Below are positions 44,053 through 53,006 of a DNA stretch of 53,064 nucleotides, one piece after another (positions within the stretch are counted from its first letter, which is position 1; every line of letters starts with the position of its first letter). Origin of the DNA: UBA2561 sp964577275 (lineage in GTDB: Bacteria; Bacteroidota; Bacteroidia; Cytophagales; Thermoflexibacteraceae); the NCBI GenBank assembly GCA_964577275.1, contig CAZNYR010000013.1, forward strand, positions 1-53,064, given 5' to 3'. The position numbers and the translations under genes were made by a program. The notes under the pieces are model-generated. The model worked only from the letters and a program-made list of their open reading frames with translations, searched no databases and was not told where the DNA came from.

Positions 44053-46763
44053 CTAAAATCCAAAACCTACACGCGCGAAGACATACATTCCGTCTGCGCC
44101 CATTTGTACTGAATCATTAAAACCGCCTTGGTCTGTCCATCCGTCAAACTGTGGCGTAGGATATGTATTTAATAAATTTGTTCCGCCAATCGTTATCCTG
44201 AATTTTTCGTTGAATTTATAGGAAAAACTAACATCCAACGTGCCGCTTGCTTCGTAAGTATCTGTTGCCACAGAAAATAATTCGTTGGCTTCGGCGGCAT
44301 TGGTTGGTGGCGAATCGACCCACTGAAAATCCTGCAAAATAACTTCGCTAAATTGTGTCCAAGTCATCAGGACATCAAATTTATCGGAGGAATATCCCAG
44401 ATTCAAGGCAAATTTGTAATCGGGTGCGGCTGCCTCCAAATATGCCTGCGAAAAGGGGCTAAAAAACGTATAAACGTTCAGGTTTCCTGCATTAATGTTC
44501 TGAATTTCAGTATTATTGAAATTTCCAGCCAACCCGACATCAATCGTGCCTTTGGAGAGTTCGTGTTGATAATTCAGGACAATATCCACGCCCGAAGTTC
44601 GGGTATCAATTCCGTTGGCAAAAAATTGTGCTGCTTCCACGCCTACGCCCAATGCAGTGGCATCAAAATTATCAGTCAAAACAATTCGGTCTTTGACATC
44701 AATCAAATACCCATCAATCGTAGCAGTAAATCCACCGGACTGAAAGGTAAATCCACCGGCAATATTTTGGGCAGTTTCTTGCGTAAGTGATTGAATACCA
44801 AATGATTTGGCAACGGTACTGGTATTGGAAGCCAAGAGCGTCCGTACCGAACGACTGCCTACGATATTATTGAACAACAAATTATAATGAATTTGTGCCA
44901 AAGAAGGCGCACGAAATCCCGAAGAAATCGAAGCGCGCACCGCCAGGGATTCCATCAATTTGTATCGGGTGGCGATTTTATAATTAAATGTATTTCCGAA
45001 ATCGCTATAATTTTCGAATCGGAGCGCACCCGCTACCATAAAATCGTCTGTGGCNNNNNNNNNNCGGCATCGCCATAAAAACTAATATTAGTACGGTTTC
45101 TATCGACCTCATTAGCAGGCGAATAGCCGGGAAACCCTTGCGAACCGCCACTTGGCTGCTGCCCATATTCGTTCGTAAAAGGCACTTGCACGGCGGGATT
45201 GGTAATGGCAATTCCGTTTTCGTCATAAATGGCGTAAGAGCCTTCTTCGCCCGCAAAAATCTGAAAATTTTCGCCCCGAAATTCCGTTCCGAAAGCGACA
45301 TTCAAGCCTGCGGCAATATCTTCGATATATTTGGTGAAATCTAAGGAAGTTACATTCATGGTGAGGCTGTGTCCGCCCGCATCAAAATTGGTAGGCGATG
45401 CCACTCCTAAGGAAGCATTATTGGTTTCTTTAATAAAATAATGGAAATAATTTTGTCCGTAAGTATGACTAAAATCTGCATTCCAACCGTTTTCCATATT
45501 GTGCCGAATGCCTGCGGTATAGGAATTATCGGCTATTTTGGAGGTAATTCGGGGCGTAAATCCATTGGGATAGAGAGAAGTAGCGCGCGAATCACCATCT
45601 GCGCCGGGTGCGCCCCGACTGAAGGCAAAGGCATCAGTTTGGCGGTCGCTTTTTCCGCCAAAGGCATACAAATCGGTATTTTCGGAAATCGGATAAGCCG
45701 CATTGACCATAAACTGAAATTGGTCAACAGCAGCCGAGCCATAGCCTTGTCGCCAGTCATAACTGGGACGTAAGGTGCGGTCTTTGCTCATGTATTCAGT
45801 CGTCAGATTGACATAACCTCCTGATTTTCCGAGTGATAAGCCATAATTAAGGTCAATTTTGGTGGTCATGCCGTCAAAACTTTTCTCTTCGCCATCAAGT
45901 CGGTTTTTGCCTTCGATATTAAATAATTCAGGCTCCCAACCATCCTGCGTATCAAAAATTTGTTGGGCATAATCTCCGCCAACATTGGTGCTGTATGCGC
46001 CTGTCGTAACTGCCCCCGTCAAGCCATCGGTTTGGTCTTTCAGGACAATATTAATTACGCCCGCAATGGCATCCGAACCGTATTGAGCCGATGCCCCATC
46101 CCGCAAAACTTCGATGCGTTTGATTGCCCAGACAGGAATGGCATTCAAGTCCGTTCCCGTATTTCCTCGTCCACGAGTTCCGAAAAGATTAATTAAAGAA
46201 GACTGATGACGGCGTTTTCCATTAATCAAAACCAACGATTGGTCAGGACCCATCCCGCGCAAAGAGGCAGGATCAACATGGTCAGCACCATCCGAACCCG
46301 ATTGTTTGGTGGCATTAAATGAAGGCGCAGCATACTGCAAAATTTGGTTAATGTCCGTGCGTCCATTATTTGAGGTTAATTTTCCGACATCAATTACGTC
46401 CACTGCCACAGGCGATTCGGTAGCCGAACGATTATAACTTCGTGAACCCACGACCTGCACCTCGCCCAATAAGTTATCCTCCTCCAGCATCACATGGAGC
46501 GTGGTTTGTCCTTCGAGCGTAATTTCTTGCGCCTTATATCCGACATAACTAAATACAATCACGGCGGTCGATGAACTTACGCCGAGTTCGTAATTGCCTT
46601 CCATATCCGTAACCGTGCCTGCGGAAGTGCCTTTCTCATAGATACTTACGCCCACCAAAGGTGTTTCGGTTTGGTCGGTTATTTTGCCCGAAATCGTGTA
46701 TTGTGCCATTGCCGAAAAGCCAAAACAGCACCAAAGAATCAAAAATAGAACGTGTTTTTTCAT
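44053..46763 (-). CDS. TonB-dependent receptor (interrupted by gap)
   Basis: An outer-membrane receptor of about 900 residues. Signal peptide ends SAMAQ; a carboxypeptidase-regulatory-like domain follows (TPLVGVSIYEKGTSAGTVTD); the plug includes LRGMGPDQSLVLINGKRRHQ and EVLRDGASAQYGSDAIAGVI; and the barrel ends YVFARVGFGF. The plug style is that of siderophore/vitamin-type or general receptors rather than SusC, and no SusD follows. The N run at 45055 splits the barrel between NISFYGDA and TDDFMVAGALRFENY; related receptors have only a few residues there, so little is missing. Substrate unknown. Confidence 0.92.
45055..45064. other. Assembly gap
   Basis: Ten N in the TonB receptor gene. The frame is restored only if the true insert differs from ten bases; a few codons are probably missing. 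Confidence 0.8.
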
Positions 46764-46881
46764 GGTATAATTTGTGATTTGTGTGGATAAAAATGGTTTG
46801 TAAAAAGTATGATTTGTGTTTATAGCACGCAGGCAAATTACAAATTTTTGGAATAAGCATGACTACGATTTTGCATTTTAT

Positions 46882-46931
46882 TTAACTTGTTGATTATCAA
46901 TGGTTTGAATAATAATTATACAAAACTATTT
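46882..46931 (-). repeat. Intergenic palindrome-family copy
   Basis: On the minus strand TTGATAATCAA followed by CAAGTTAAAT, with TAGTTTTGTATAATTATTAT upstream as in the long copies. It points towards the TonB receptor, about 120 bp from its start. Confidence 0.6.
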
Positions 46932-47008
46932 TTAACAACTTGATTTATGATTTCATTTTATTGAAATAATGACGATATTGAGCCAATGGATTTATAACTC
47001 AAAATGCG

Positions 47009-47737
47009 ATGCAATCTCCTGATACCGACCACCTGATGCTGAAGGTAGAAAATCTGAATGTGCTGCAAGGCAAAAAAATAGTTTTGGCAGATGTAAATTT
47101 TCAGATGCAAGAAGGCGAATTTGTCTATCTTATCGGAAAAACGGGCAGTGGAAAATCATCCCTCTTACGGACAATTTATGCTGATTTATATTTTAGGAAG
47201 GGTAAAATTAACCTTGCAGGATTCAAAATTCACAAACTAAAAGCCAAAGAGGTGCCTTTTTTGAGGCGGAAAATCGGCATCGTTTTTCAGGATTTTCAGC
47301 TTTTTGCCGATAGGGATGTCTTCAATAATTTGTATTTTGTCTTGGAAGCCACAGGCGAAACAGACACCAAAATTATCCGACAGCGCATCCAAGCCGTTTT
47401 GCAACGGGTCGATATGGAAAGTGCCATGCTCAAAATGCCGCATCAACTTTCGGGTGGCGAACAGCAACGCATTTCGATTGCCAGAGCCTTGATTAATTCA
47501 CCCCGAATTATCCTTGCCGATGAACCCACAGGCAATCTTGACCCTACGGTTGCCAATCAAATCATGGAAGTCTTGCGGGACATCAATCGACAGGGAACTG
47601 CCATCCTGATGGCAACTCACCATCACGCATTTCTCAAAAAGTATCCTGCACGCGTATTATTTTGTCAAGATACGCAAGTTGCTGATATTGAGCGAGATGA
47701 AGTATTTAATAAAATGAATGCCGAAAACAAATCCTAA
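47009..47737 (+). CDS. ftsE: FtsE-like ABC transporter ATP-binding protein
   Basis: A 242-residue ATPase. Walker A is GKTGSGKSS, the signature is LSGGEQQRISIARAL, Walker B is RIILADEPTGNLD, and the switch histidine lies in ATHHHAFL. The segment PFLRRKIGIVFQDFQLFADR is typical of FtsE. With FtsX, FtsE controls peptidoglycan hydrolases at the division site. No ftsX is adjacent, as is often seen in this phylum. A LolD-type ATPase is the main alternative. Confidence 0.85.
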   Translation: MQSPDTDHLMLKVENLNVLQGKKIVLADVNFQMQEGEFVYLIGKTGSGKSSLLRTIYADLYFRKGKINLAGFKIHKLKAKEVPFLRRKIGIVFQDFQLFADRDVFNNLYFVLEATGETDTKIIRQRIQAVLQRVDMESAMLKMPHQLSGGEQQRISIARALINSPRIILADEPTGNLDPTVANQIMEVLRDINRQGTAILMATHHHAFLKKYPARVLFCQDTQVADIERDEVFNKMNAENKS

Positions 47738-47792
47738 ATACATCCGTACTTAACATAATATCCTTAAAACACAAACTAAAAACGTAAATCGT

Positions 47793-48164
47793 ATGAAAAA
47801 TCACTTGAAATATCTTTGTCTGGCGGGCGCATTCTCTTTGCTGACGGTCGCAGGCTGTTCAACCAAAGATGACGAAGAAAATATGACCCCCGACCCCGAA
47901 CCGATACCCAACGAAAATGCGGTTTCGTTTGCCTCACAAATCAAGCCTATTATCGAGCAAAATTGCACGCCATGTCATGTGGAAGGCGGAGATAGAACCA
48001 ATTACACCATGTTTGCCAATGCCAAATCGAATGTGGATGGTATCCTAAACCGCATTAACCGAAATCAAGGCGATACAGGATTGATGCCCAATGGCGGGCA
48101 AAAACTTTCCGAAGATAAAATTAATTTGATTCAAAAATGGAAAGATGACGGCTTGGCAGAATAA
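47793..48164 (+). CDS. c-type cytochrome lipoprotein
   Basis: A 123-residue small lipoprotein with lipobox VAGC followed by an acidic, proline-rich linker (DDEENMTPDPEPIPNENA). One haem c site CTPCH is present, with a likely methionine ligand in LMPNGG. The C-terminal INLIQKWKDDGLAE is typical of the cytochrome c fold in planctomycete/Bacteroidota-type domains. It would carry one covalently bound haem at the periplasmic or outer-membrane face. Electron partner unknown. Confidence 0.85.
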   Translation: MKNHLKYLCLAGAFSLLTVAGCSTKDDEENMTPDPEPIPNENAVSFASQIKPIIEQNCTPCHVEGGDRTNYTMFANAKSNVDGILNRINRNQGDTGLMPNGGQKLSEDKINLIQKWKDDGLAE

Positions 48165-48287
48165 GCACATGACCATAAATATCCTGACGGAAGACATTGC
48201 GCTTGAGCGTGGGTTTCCGTCAGAATTTTTCGGATTTTTCTCACCCCAACCGAATCCCGATGACCAAAATATCATCAATTTAAGAAA

Positions 48288-48370
48288 TATTTAGTACAGC
48301 GTATTGCAATGATTTAATTATTTGAAAATCAATAGATTATACTCCAATCAAACGATAAACTAAATTTGCA
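48288..48370 (+). repeat. Intergenic palindrome-family element, long copy B, with thyA -7 box
   Basis: Matches 43733-43815 without gaps, including the identical run TTAATTATTTGAAAATCAAT minus one base and the identical end AAACTAAATTTGCA. Here the TAAATTTG box (48361-48368) is well placed to start transcription of thyA, about 55 bp before its ATG. Confidence 0.75.
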
Positions 48371-48430
48371 CGAAAAATTGGGCGTAAGGTTGTGTATTTT
48401 TGTGGCATCTATCAAAAAAATAAGCGACAC

Positions 48431-49234
48431 ATGAAGCAATATCTTGACCTGATGCGGTGCATTCGTCAGGACGGAATCCGGAAGGAAGACCGCACGGGAA
48501 CGGGAACACTTAGTATTTTTGGCTATCAAATGCGATTTGATTTACAGGCTGGTTTTCCGTTAGTTACGACCAAAAAAGTACACCTCAAATCCGTGATTCA
48601 CGAACTTTTGTGGTTCTTGCGAGGCGATACCAATATCAATTATTTGCAACAAAACGGCGTAAGAATTTGGAACGAATGGGCGGATGAACACGGCGAATTA
48701 GGACCCGTATATGGCAAACAATGGCGGTCGTGGAGTGCGCCAGACGGCAAAACGATTGACCAAATTACCCAACTGATGCACCAACTCCGCACCAATCCGC
48801 ATTCCCGAAGGCTCATCGTAACGGCTTGGAATCCAGCCCAAATTGAGCAAATGGCATTGCCGCCTTGTCATGCGTTGTTCCAGTTTTATGTATCGGACGG
48901 AAAATTATCTTGTCAATTATATCAGCGTAGTGCCGATGTATTTTTGGGGGTGCCGTTCAATATTGCCTCGTATGCCTTGCTGACGATGATGGTGGCGCAC
49001 GTAGCGGGATTGCAGGTAGGCGATTTTGTGCATACGTTTGGGGATGCTCATTTGTATTTAAATCATCTCGAACAAGCTGATTTACAGCTAAGTAGAATAC
49101 CACGACCGATGCCCAAAATGTTAATTAATGTTTCGGAACGTCCTATTCATTCCATTTTTGATTTTACGTATTCAGATTTTAAATTATTGGAATACGACCC
49201 ACATCCGCACATCAAAGCAGCGGTTTCGGTCTAA
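48431..49234 (+). CDS. thyA: Thymidylate synthase
   Basis: A 267-residue ThyA, which methylates dUMP to dTMP using methylenetetrahydrofolate. Visible are the N-terminal DGIRKEDRTGTGTLSIFGYQ, the catalytic cysteine in LPPCHALFQFYV, and the dUMP-binding LYQRSADVFLGVPFNIASYA. Length and motifs are normal. ATG 48431 is chosen since MKQYLDLMR is the family start; an upstream in-frame ATG at 48392 is unlikely. A small membrane protein gene follows by 18 bp. Confidence 0.97.
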   Translation: MKQYLDLMRCIRQDGIRKEDRTGTGTLSIFGYQMRFDLQAGFPLVTTKKVHLKSVIHELLWFLRGDTNINYLQQNGVRIWNEWADEHGELGPVYGKQWRSWSAPDGKTIDQITQLMHQLRTNPHSRRLIVTAWNPAQIEQMALPPCHALFQFYVSDGKLSCQLYQRSADVFLGVPFNIASYALLTMMVAHVAGLQVGDFVHTFGDAHLYLNHLEQADLQLSRIPRPMPKMLINVSERPIHSIFDFTYSDFKLLEYDPHPHIKAAVSV

Positions 49235-49252
49235 TTAAATGTACAAAAAAAC

Positions 49253-49741
49253 ATGGGAATTATTAGAATTATTTGGATGATATCAATGTTTGTACCGTTA
49301 GGTTTATTGATAAGTACCGCCTTATTTTATATGCCTCCAACTCTTGATTTGGCTGGTTTTCAGATGAGTAAGGATTTGTATTTTTATGGTTGGGTCGCTA
49401 TCATTACGATTATGAACTTTATGTTTATGCTCCTGAGTCGAATCCTGCAAGGTGTGCCTGCCTCCAAAATCCCGATGCCTGCTCGTTCGTTTTGGATGGA
49501 ATCGCGAAAACATTTGGAATTATTCCACGAAAACCTAAAATATTGGCTGCGTGGCATTGCCTTAGGCTTGAATTTATTGCTTACTTCGCTGATTTTTACG
49601 GTATATTCGTTTTATGACCCGTATATCAATCACGATACTACGCCCTTGATGGTGGGGCTTTTGGTGCTAACGATGGGCTGGGTTTTGGCATATTTTCCGT
49701 TATTTTCGTTTTTGGCGAAAGATTTGGCAGAGCAACAATAG
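49253..49741 (+). CDS. Four-helix membrane protein of unknown function
   Basis: A 162-residue membrane protein with four hydrophobic helices (about 5-27, 43-63, 100-122 and 135-155). Between helices 2 and 3 is an amphipathic stretch (SRILQGVPASKIPMPARSFW). I do not recognise the family. It lies 18 bp after thyA and is probably co-transcribed; a strong terminator follows. Confidence 0.75.
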   Translation: MGIIRIIWMISMFVPLGLLISTALFYMPPTLDLAGFQMSKDLYFYGWVAIITIMNFMFMLLSRILQGVPASKIPMPARSFWMESRKHLELFHENLKYWLRGIALGLNLLLTSLIFTVYSFYDPYINHDTTPLMVGLLVLTMGWVLAYFPLFSFLAKDLAEQQ

Positions 49742-49751
49742 TTTATTGAAA

Positions 49752-49798
49752 AAAAATCATAGCGTTGAATTTTACCAAAATTCAACGCTATGATTTTT
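49752..49798. terminator. Strong bidirectional terminator
   Basis: A perfect 22-bp stem, AAAAATCATAGCGTTGAATT and onward, paired with its complement around a 3-nt loop. A-rich on the left and T-rich on the right, so it ends both the thyA transcript and the convergent dehydrogenase transcript. Confidence 0.9.
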
Positions 49799-49820
49799 CA
49801 GTTTAATTTTTCATCCTAAT

Positions 49821-51071
49821 TTACAATCGTGCATCGACAAGGTCTTTATCCAAAAATGATTTGACATCATAAATGACGCTCGTTTCAGTTTTTAAAGCCT
49901 TGATATTCAGGTCTTTAAATTCTTGATGCGGCACCGCCAAAACAATCGCATCGTAAGAAGTACCGAGTTTTTCGAGCAGATGAATTTGGTATTCGTGCTG
50001 TACTTCTTGGGCATTTGCCCAAGGGTCATATACTTCGACTTGTGTCCCAAAGGCTTGCAATTCATGGACTACATCAATGACTTTTGAATTACGAATATCG
50101 GGGCAATTCTCTTTGAACGTGATGCCTAAAACCAAAATGCGGGCATTTTTGATATTACAATTTTTATGAATCATCAATTTGATGACCTTATTCGCCACAA
50201 AACTTCCCATATTATCGTTGATGCGTCTTCCTGCCAAAATCACTTCGGGCAAATAGCCGAGGCTTTCGGCTTTTTGTGTCAGATAATAAGGATCAACGCC
50301 GATGCAATGTCCGCCCACTAATCCGGGTCTGAAAGGCAAAAAATTCCATTTCGTGCCTGCGGATTCCAGTACTTCGGTCGTGTCGATGCCCAGACGGTCA
50401 AAAATTAATGCCAATTCGTTTACAAATGCAATATTCAAATCACGTTGTGCATTCTCAATGACTTTGGAGGCTTCGGCAACTTTGATGGACGATGCCAGAT
50501 GCGTGCCTGCCGTGATGATAGAGCCGTATAATTGATTCAGTTTTTGAGCCACTTGAGGTGTGCTTCCACTGACGACTTTTTTGATTTTGGTCAGCGTATG
50601 TTTTTTATCTCCCGGATTGATGCGTTCGGGCGAATAACCACAGAAAAAATCCTGATTATAAATTAATCCGCTTGATTTTTCCAATACGGGTACGCAATCC
50701 TCTTCGGTACAGGTCGGATAAACCGTTGATTCATAGACCACGATATCGCCTTTTTTCAAAACTTTACCAATCATTTCGGAGGCAAGCAGCAGGGGGCGCA
50801 GATTGGGTTTTTTATATTTATCGATGGGCGTAGGCACGGTTACAATAAAAATTGTTGCCTCCCGCAATTTTTCCACATCCGCCGTAAGTTCCAAATAATT
50901 GGCTTCTTGGAGTTCAGTTTTGGAGATTTCGAGTGTCGAATCATGTCCATTTTGTAATTCTGCTACTCGGTCGATTTTGATGTCAAATCCAATGACGGGC
51001 TGTATCTTGCCAAATTCGACCGCAAGAGGCAAGCCCACGTATCCTAAACCGATAACTGCTATTTTATCCAT
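49821..51071 (-). CDS. tviB: UDP-N-acetyl-hexosamine 6-dehydrogenase (TviB/WbpA type)
   Basis: A 416-residue nucleotide-sugar dehydrogenase. The N-terminal NAD fold is KIAVIGLGYVGLPLAVEFGK; then VVYESTVYPTCTEEDCVPVL; the catalytic cysteine is in GGHCIGVDPYYLTQKAESLG; and the C-terminal segment is FKENCPDIRNSKVIDVVHEL. The overall pattern is much closer to TviB/WbpA (UDP-GlcNAc or UDP-GalNAc to the uronic acid) than to UDP-glucose dehydrogenase. The product feeds capsule or O-antigen synthesis. No other polysaccharide gene is here. ATG 51071 is chosen from the family start; an in-frame ATG at 51140 overlaps a repeat element. Confidence 0.88.
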   Translation of the reverse strand: MDKIAVIGLGYVGLPLAVEFGKIQPVIGFDIKIDRVAELQNGHDSTLEISKTELQEANYLELTADVEKLREATIFIVTVPTPIDKYKKPNLRPLLLASEMIGKVLKKGDIVVYESTVYPTCTEEDCVPVLEKSSGLIYNQDFFCGYSPERINPGDKKHTLTKIKKVVSGSTPQVAQKLNQLYGSIITAGTHLASSIKVAEASKVIENAQRDLNIAFVNELALIFDRLGIDTTEVLESAGTKWNFLPFRPGLVGGHCIGVDPYYLTQKAESLGYLPEVILAGRRINDNMGSFVANKVIKLMIHKNCNIKNARILVLGITFKENCPDIRNSKVIDVVHELQAFGTQVEVYDPWANAQEVQHEYQIHLLEKLGTSYDAIVLAVPHQEFKDLNIKALKTETSVIYDVKSFLDKDLVDARL

Positions 51072-51098
51072 AAAACTTTTAGTATTGAAGTGATTCAT

Positions 51099-51160
51099 GT
51101 AGTATTGTGTATCAAAATGATACAATTGCTTGATAATCATAAGGTTACATTCAAACTTTT
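51099..51160 (+). repeat. Intergenic palindrome-family element, long copy C
   Basis: GTAGTATTGTGTATC, then GATACAATT, core TTGATAATCAT, AAGGTTACATTCAAACT. It is about 75% identical to 43733-43794 without gaps. The TAAATTTGCA end present in copies A and B is missing. It lies in the spacer before the tviB-like gene. Confidence 0.7.
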
Positions 51161-51207
51161 ATCTCGTTCCGATTCGTAACAATATGAATTACCAAATTCG
51201 TGGAGCA

Positions 51208-51762
51208 TCAAGGTATAATTTCGAGTAATTCAATATCAAACACCAGAATCGCATGAGGCGGAATACTTTGTACGAACTGCGAAACGCCATTAATGCTGAC
51301 ATTTTGGACATTCCCCGAACGCCCGTAGCCCAATCCCGAAGGAATATAAAATACGGCTCGTTGTCCTTTGCTCATCAGTTGCAGGGCTTCGGTAAAGCCA
51401 TCAATGAGGTTCGTTTCTCCGATACGCACCGCCAAGGGTTCATCACGGAAATAACTGTTATCGAACACTTTACCATACAAAATATTGCCTGTGTAATGGA
51501 CATGAACCGAATCGCCCGTCCGAGCCGTCATGCCTGCCCCCGTTTTTATTATCTGATAATACAGCCCAGAGGCGGTGCGTTCCGCCGAAATATTATTTTC
51601 TGCCAGATAGTTGGATAAGATTTGTTCGTCAATTTGTGCCTGTTCCTCACGGGCTTCACGATTTTCTCTATCCAATTTTTGTTGTTGTGCATTGCATCCC
51701 CAAAACGAAGGACACAGCACGACCAAAATCCAAGCCAGTGAACGCATATTTTTATGATTCAA
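51208..51762 (-). CDS. FKBP-type peptidyl-prolyl isomerase lipoprotein
   Basis: A 184-residue lipoprotein with cysteine at SFWGC. A charged linker (QQKLDRENREAREEQAQIDE) follows, then an N-terminal helical piece and the FKBP domain with DSVHVHYTGNILYGKVFDNS, FTEALQLMSKGQRAVFYIPS, LGYGRSG and HAILVFDIELLEI. It would catalyse proline cis-trans isomerisation and assist protein folding in the periplasm or at the outer membrane. An upstream -7 box and operator-like repeat suggest its own promoter. Confidence 0.92.
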   Translation of the reverse strand: MNHKNMRSLAWILVVLCPSFWGCNAQQQKLDRENREAREEQAQIDEQILSNYLAENNISAERTASGLYYQIIKTGAGMTARTGDSVHVHYTGNILYGKVFDNSYFRDEPLAVRIGETNLIDGFTEALQLMSKGQRAVFYIPSGLGYGRSGNVQNVSINGVSQFVQSIPPHAILVFDIELLEIIP

Positions 51763-51795
51763 AATAATTGTTGATTTTATGTTTAATCCACTTAA

Positions 51796-51843
51796 TTCAC
51801 TCTCCGTTTTTTTCGCAAAGGTAATGCTTTTTTTGAGAGTGAA
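51796..51843 (-). promoter_or_regulatory. Promoter of the FKBP gene bracketed by an inverted repeat
   Basis: On the minus strand a -7 box TACCTTTG (51816-51823) lies about 54 bp before the FKBP ATG. It is framed by a perfect 9-bp inverted repeat, TTCACTCTC (51796-51804) and GAGAGTGAA (51835-51843), which could be an operator. No TTG is seen at -33. Confidence 0.5.
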
Positions 51844-52020
51844 AAGAGCCTTTGTAAAACATCAAGTAGGCATTTATTGCGCATTCGAGTTTAATTTTGA
51901 CCACATTTACGTCAGTTGGCAAAAAGTCAAATACTTGGGCGAATAAAAAATTAACGCCCGACCAATGCGTTAAAATAACGTGAGGTTCATCTGAAAGTAA
52001 TTTTTTATTGTAATAAAATA

Positions 52021-52031
52021 TTGATAACCAA
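52021..52031 (+). repeat. Core of the intergenic palindrome family
   Basis: TTGATAACCAA followed by TAAGTTATTTC, pointing towards the gene at 52146. In the same spacer, GAGGTTCAT at 51983-51991 resembles the repeats at 1629 and 10691. Confidence 0.5.
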
Positions 52032-52145
52032 TAAGTTATTTCTAAAAAATAGGCTTCATAAATCTGGATACGAACTCTTGAAAATTAGTTCCGTAAAACG
52101 AAATTTATGTTAAATACTCGGTCATTTTTTACTAAAAAAATAACT

Positions 52146-52871
52146 ATGAAAACCATTTTTCTGACTTGGATAATGTGCTGGAGTTTGGTGATGGGCGCAC
52201 ATACGCAGGATTTGCGAGGCAGTATGCAGTCCAAAGATGTGTATTATCGTTATCCGCTCGAACTTACTATCGGGAATCATTCGGTTACTACACCTTTTCG
52301 CAAATTATTTCGCACACCGATTCATCCTGCGGTTGCTTTCGGCACGGAGCTAACCATCTGGCGTACAGACCCTCATCATATATTTAGCCCCATCAAACTG
52401 GGATTTTTTTGGAATAAATACAGCACGCATGGTGGTTATCTGACCGCAGGCATGGCGTATCGTTATTTATTTGATTTTGGGCTTTTTGCGGATGCAGGAT
52501 TTGAATTGGGGTATTTGCACACGGTGCGCCCGATTAAAAAATTACAATTCAAGGATGGGATGTATCAAAAACAAACTGAATTTGGGAAACCCAGCCTCAT
52601 GACCACGATGTTTTTGAGTTTGGGATACGATTTTTATCCATTATTGCAGGCGCGCTGGGCGGTTTTTATGCGTTATATGCCCTTCGGACAAACGCCCTAC
52701 AATGGCTTTCGAGGCAATTTTTATCCGCAGGCAATTATTTCTGTCGGTATTCGGTATCAACCAACATGGGGGCTGGGTCCAAATTGTCCACCGGGTATGA
52801 AGCGTCCCGCCAAAACACCAAACCCCAAAAAAAAGAAACAAAAAGCACGAAGTGGGCGAGTGGTTGGCTAA
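52146..52871 (+). CDS. Predicted outer-membrane protein with a polybasic tail
   Basis: A 241-residue secreted protein. A signal peptide (MKTIFLTWIMCWSLVMGAHT) is followed by aromatic- and glycine-rich strands typical of a small outer-membrane beta-barrel (for example FGLFADAGFELGYLHTV and FYPQAIISVGIRYQPTW). The last 30 residues are unusual: CPPGMKRPAKTPNPKKKKQK and a basic end, probably exposed after the final strand. I do not recognise the family. Start ATG 52146 is chosen from the signal peptide; an in-frame ATG lies at 52107. Confidence 0.7.
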   Translation: MKTIFLTWIMCWSLVMGAHTQDLRGSMQSKDVYYRYPLELTIGNHSVTTPFRKLFRTPIHPAVAFGTELTIWRTDPHHIFSPIKLGFFWNKYSTHGGYLTAGMAYRYLFDFGLFADAGFELGYLHTVRPIKKLQFKDGMYQKQTEFGKPSLMTTMFLSLGYDFYPLLQARWAVFMRYMPFGQTPYNGFRGNFYPQAIISVGIRYQPTWGLGPNCPPGMKRPAKTPNPKKKKQKARSGRVVG

Positions 52872-52933
52872 ATGAAATCGGGATGGAGTTCATTTGAGAT
52901 AAGCAAAAAAAGTAATTTTTTTACCTTGAATAC

Positions 52934-52963
52934 TTGCATATCCCCAAAAAAGAACTACCTTTG
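52934..52963 (+). promoter_or_regulatory. Promoter of the tRNA-Asp transcript
   Basis: TTG (52934-52936), a 19-bp spacer and TACCTTTG (52956-52963) match the Bacteroidota promoter exactly. Transcription would start near 52970, about 37 bp before the tRNA. Confidence 0.75.
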
Positions 52964-53006
52964 CATCGCCTTTCGGAAAAAGTCTGAAAGCAAAACAAAA
53001 AAACTT

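Noticed and set aside
324..53000. Many overlapping frames of 60-130 codons antisense to or out of frame with clear genes
   Set aside because: They overlap genes with strong family motifs, lack signal, domain or start context, and are expected by chance in long genes with this composition.
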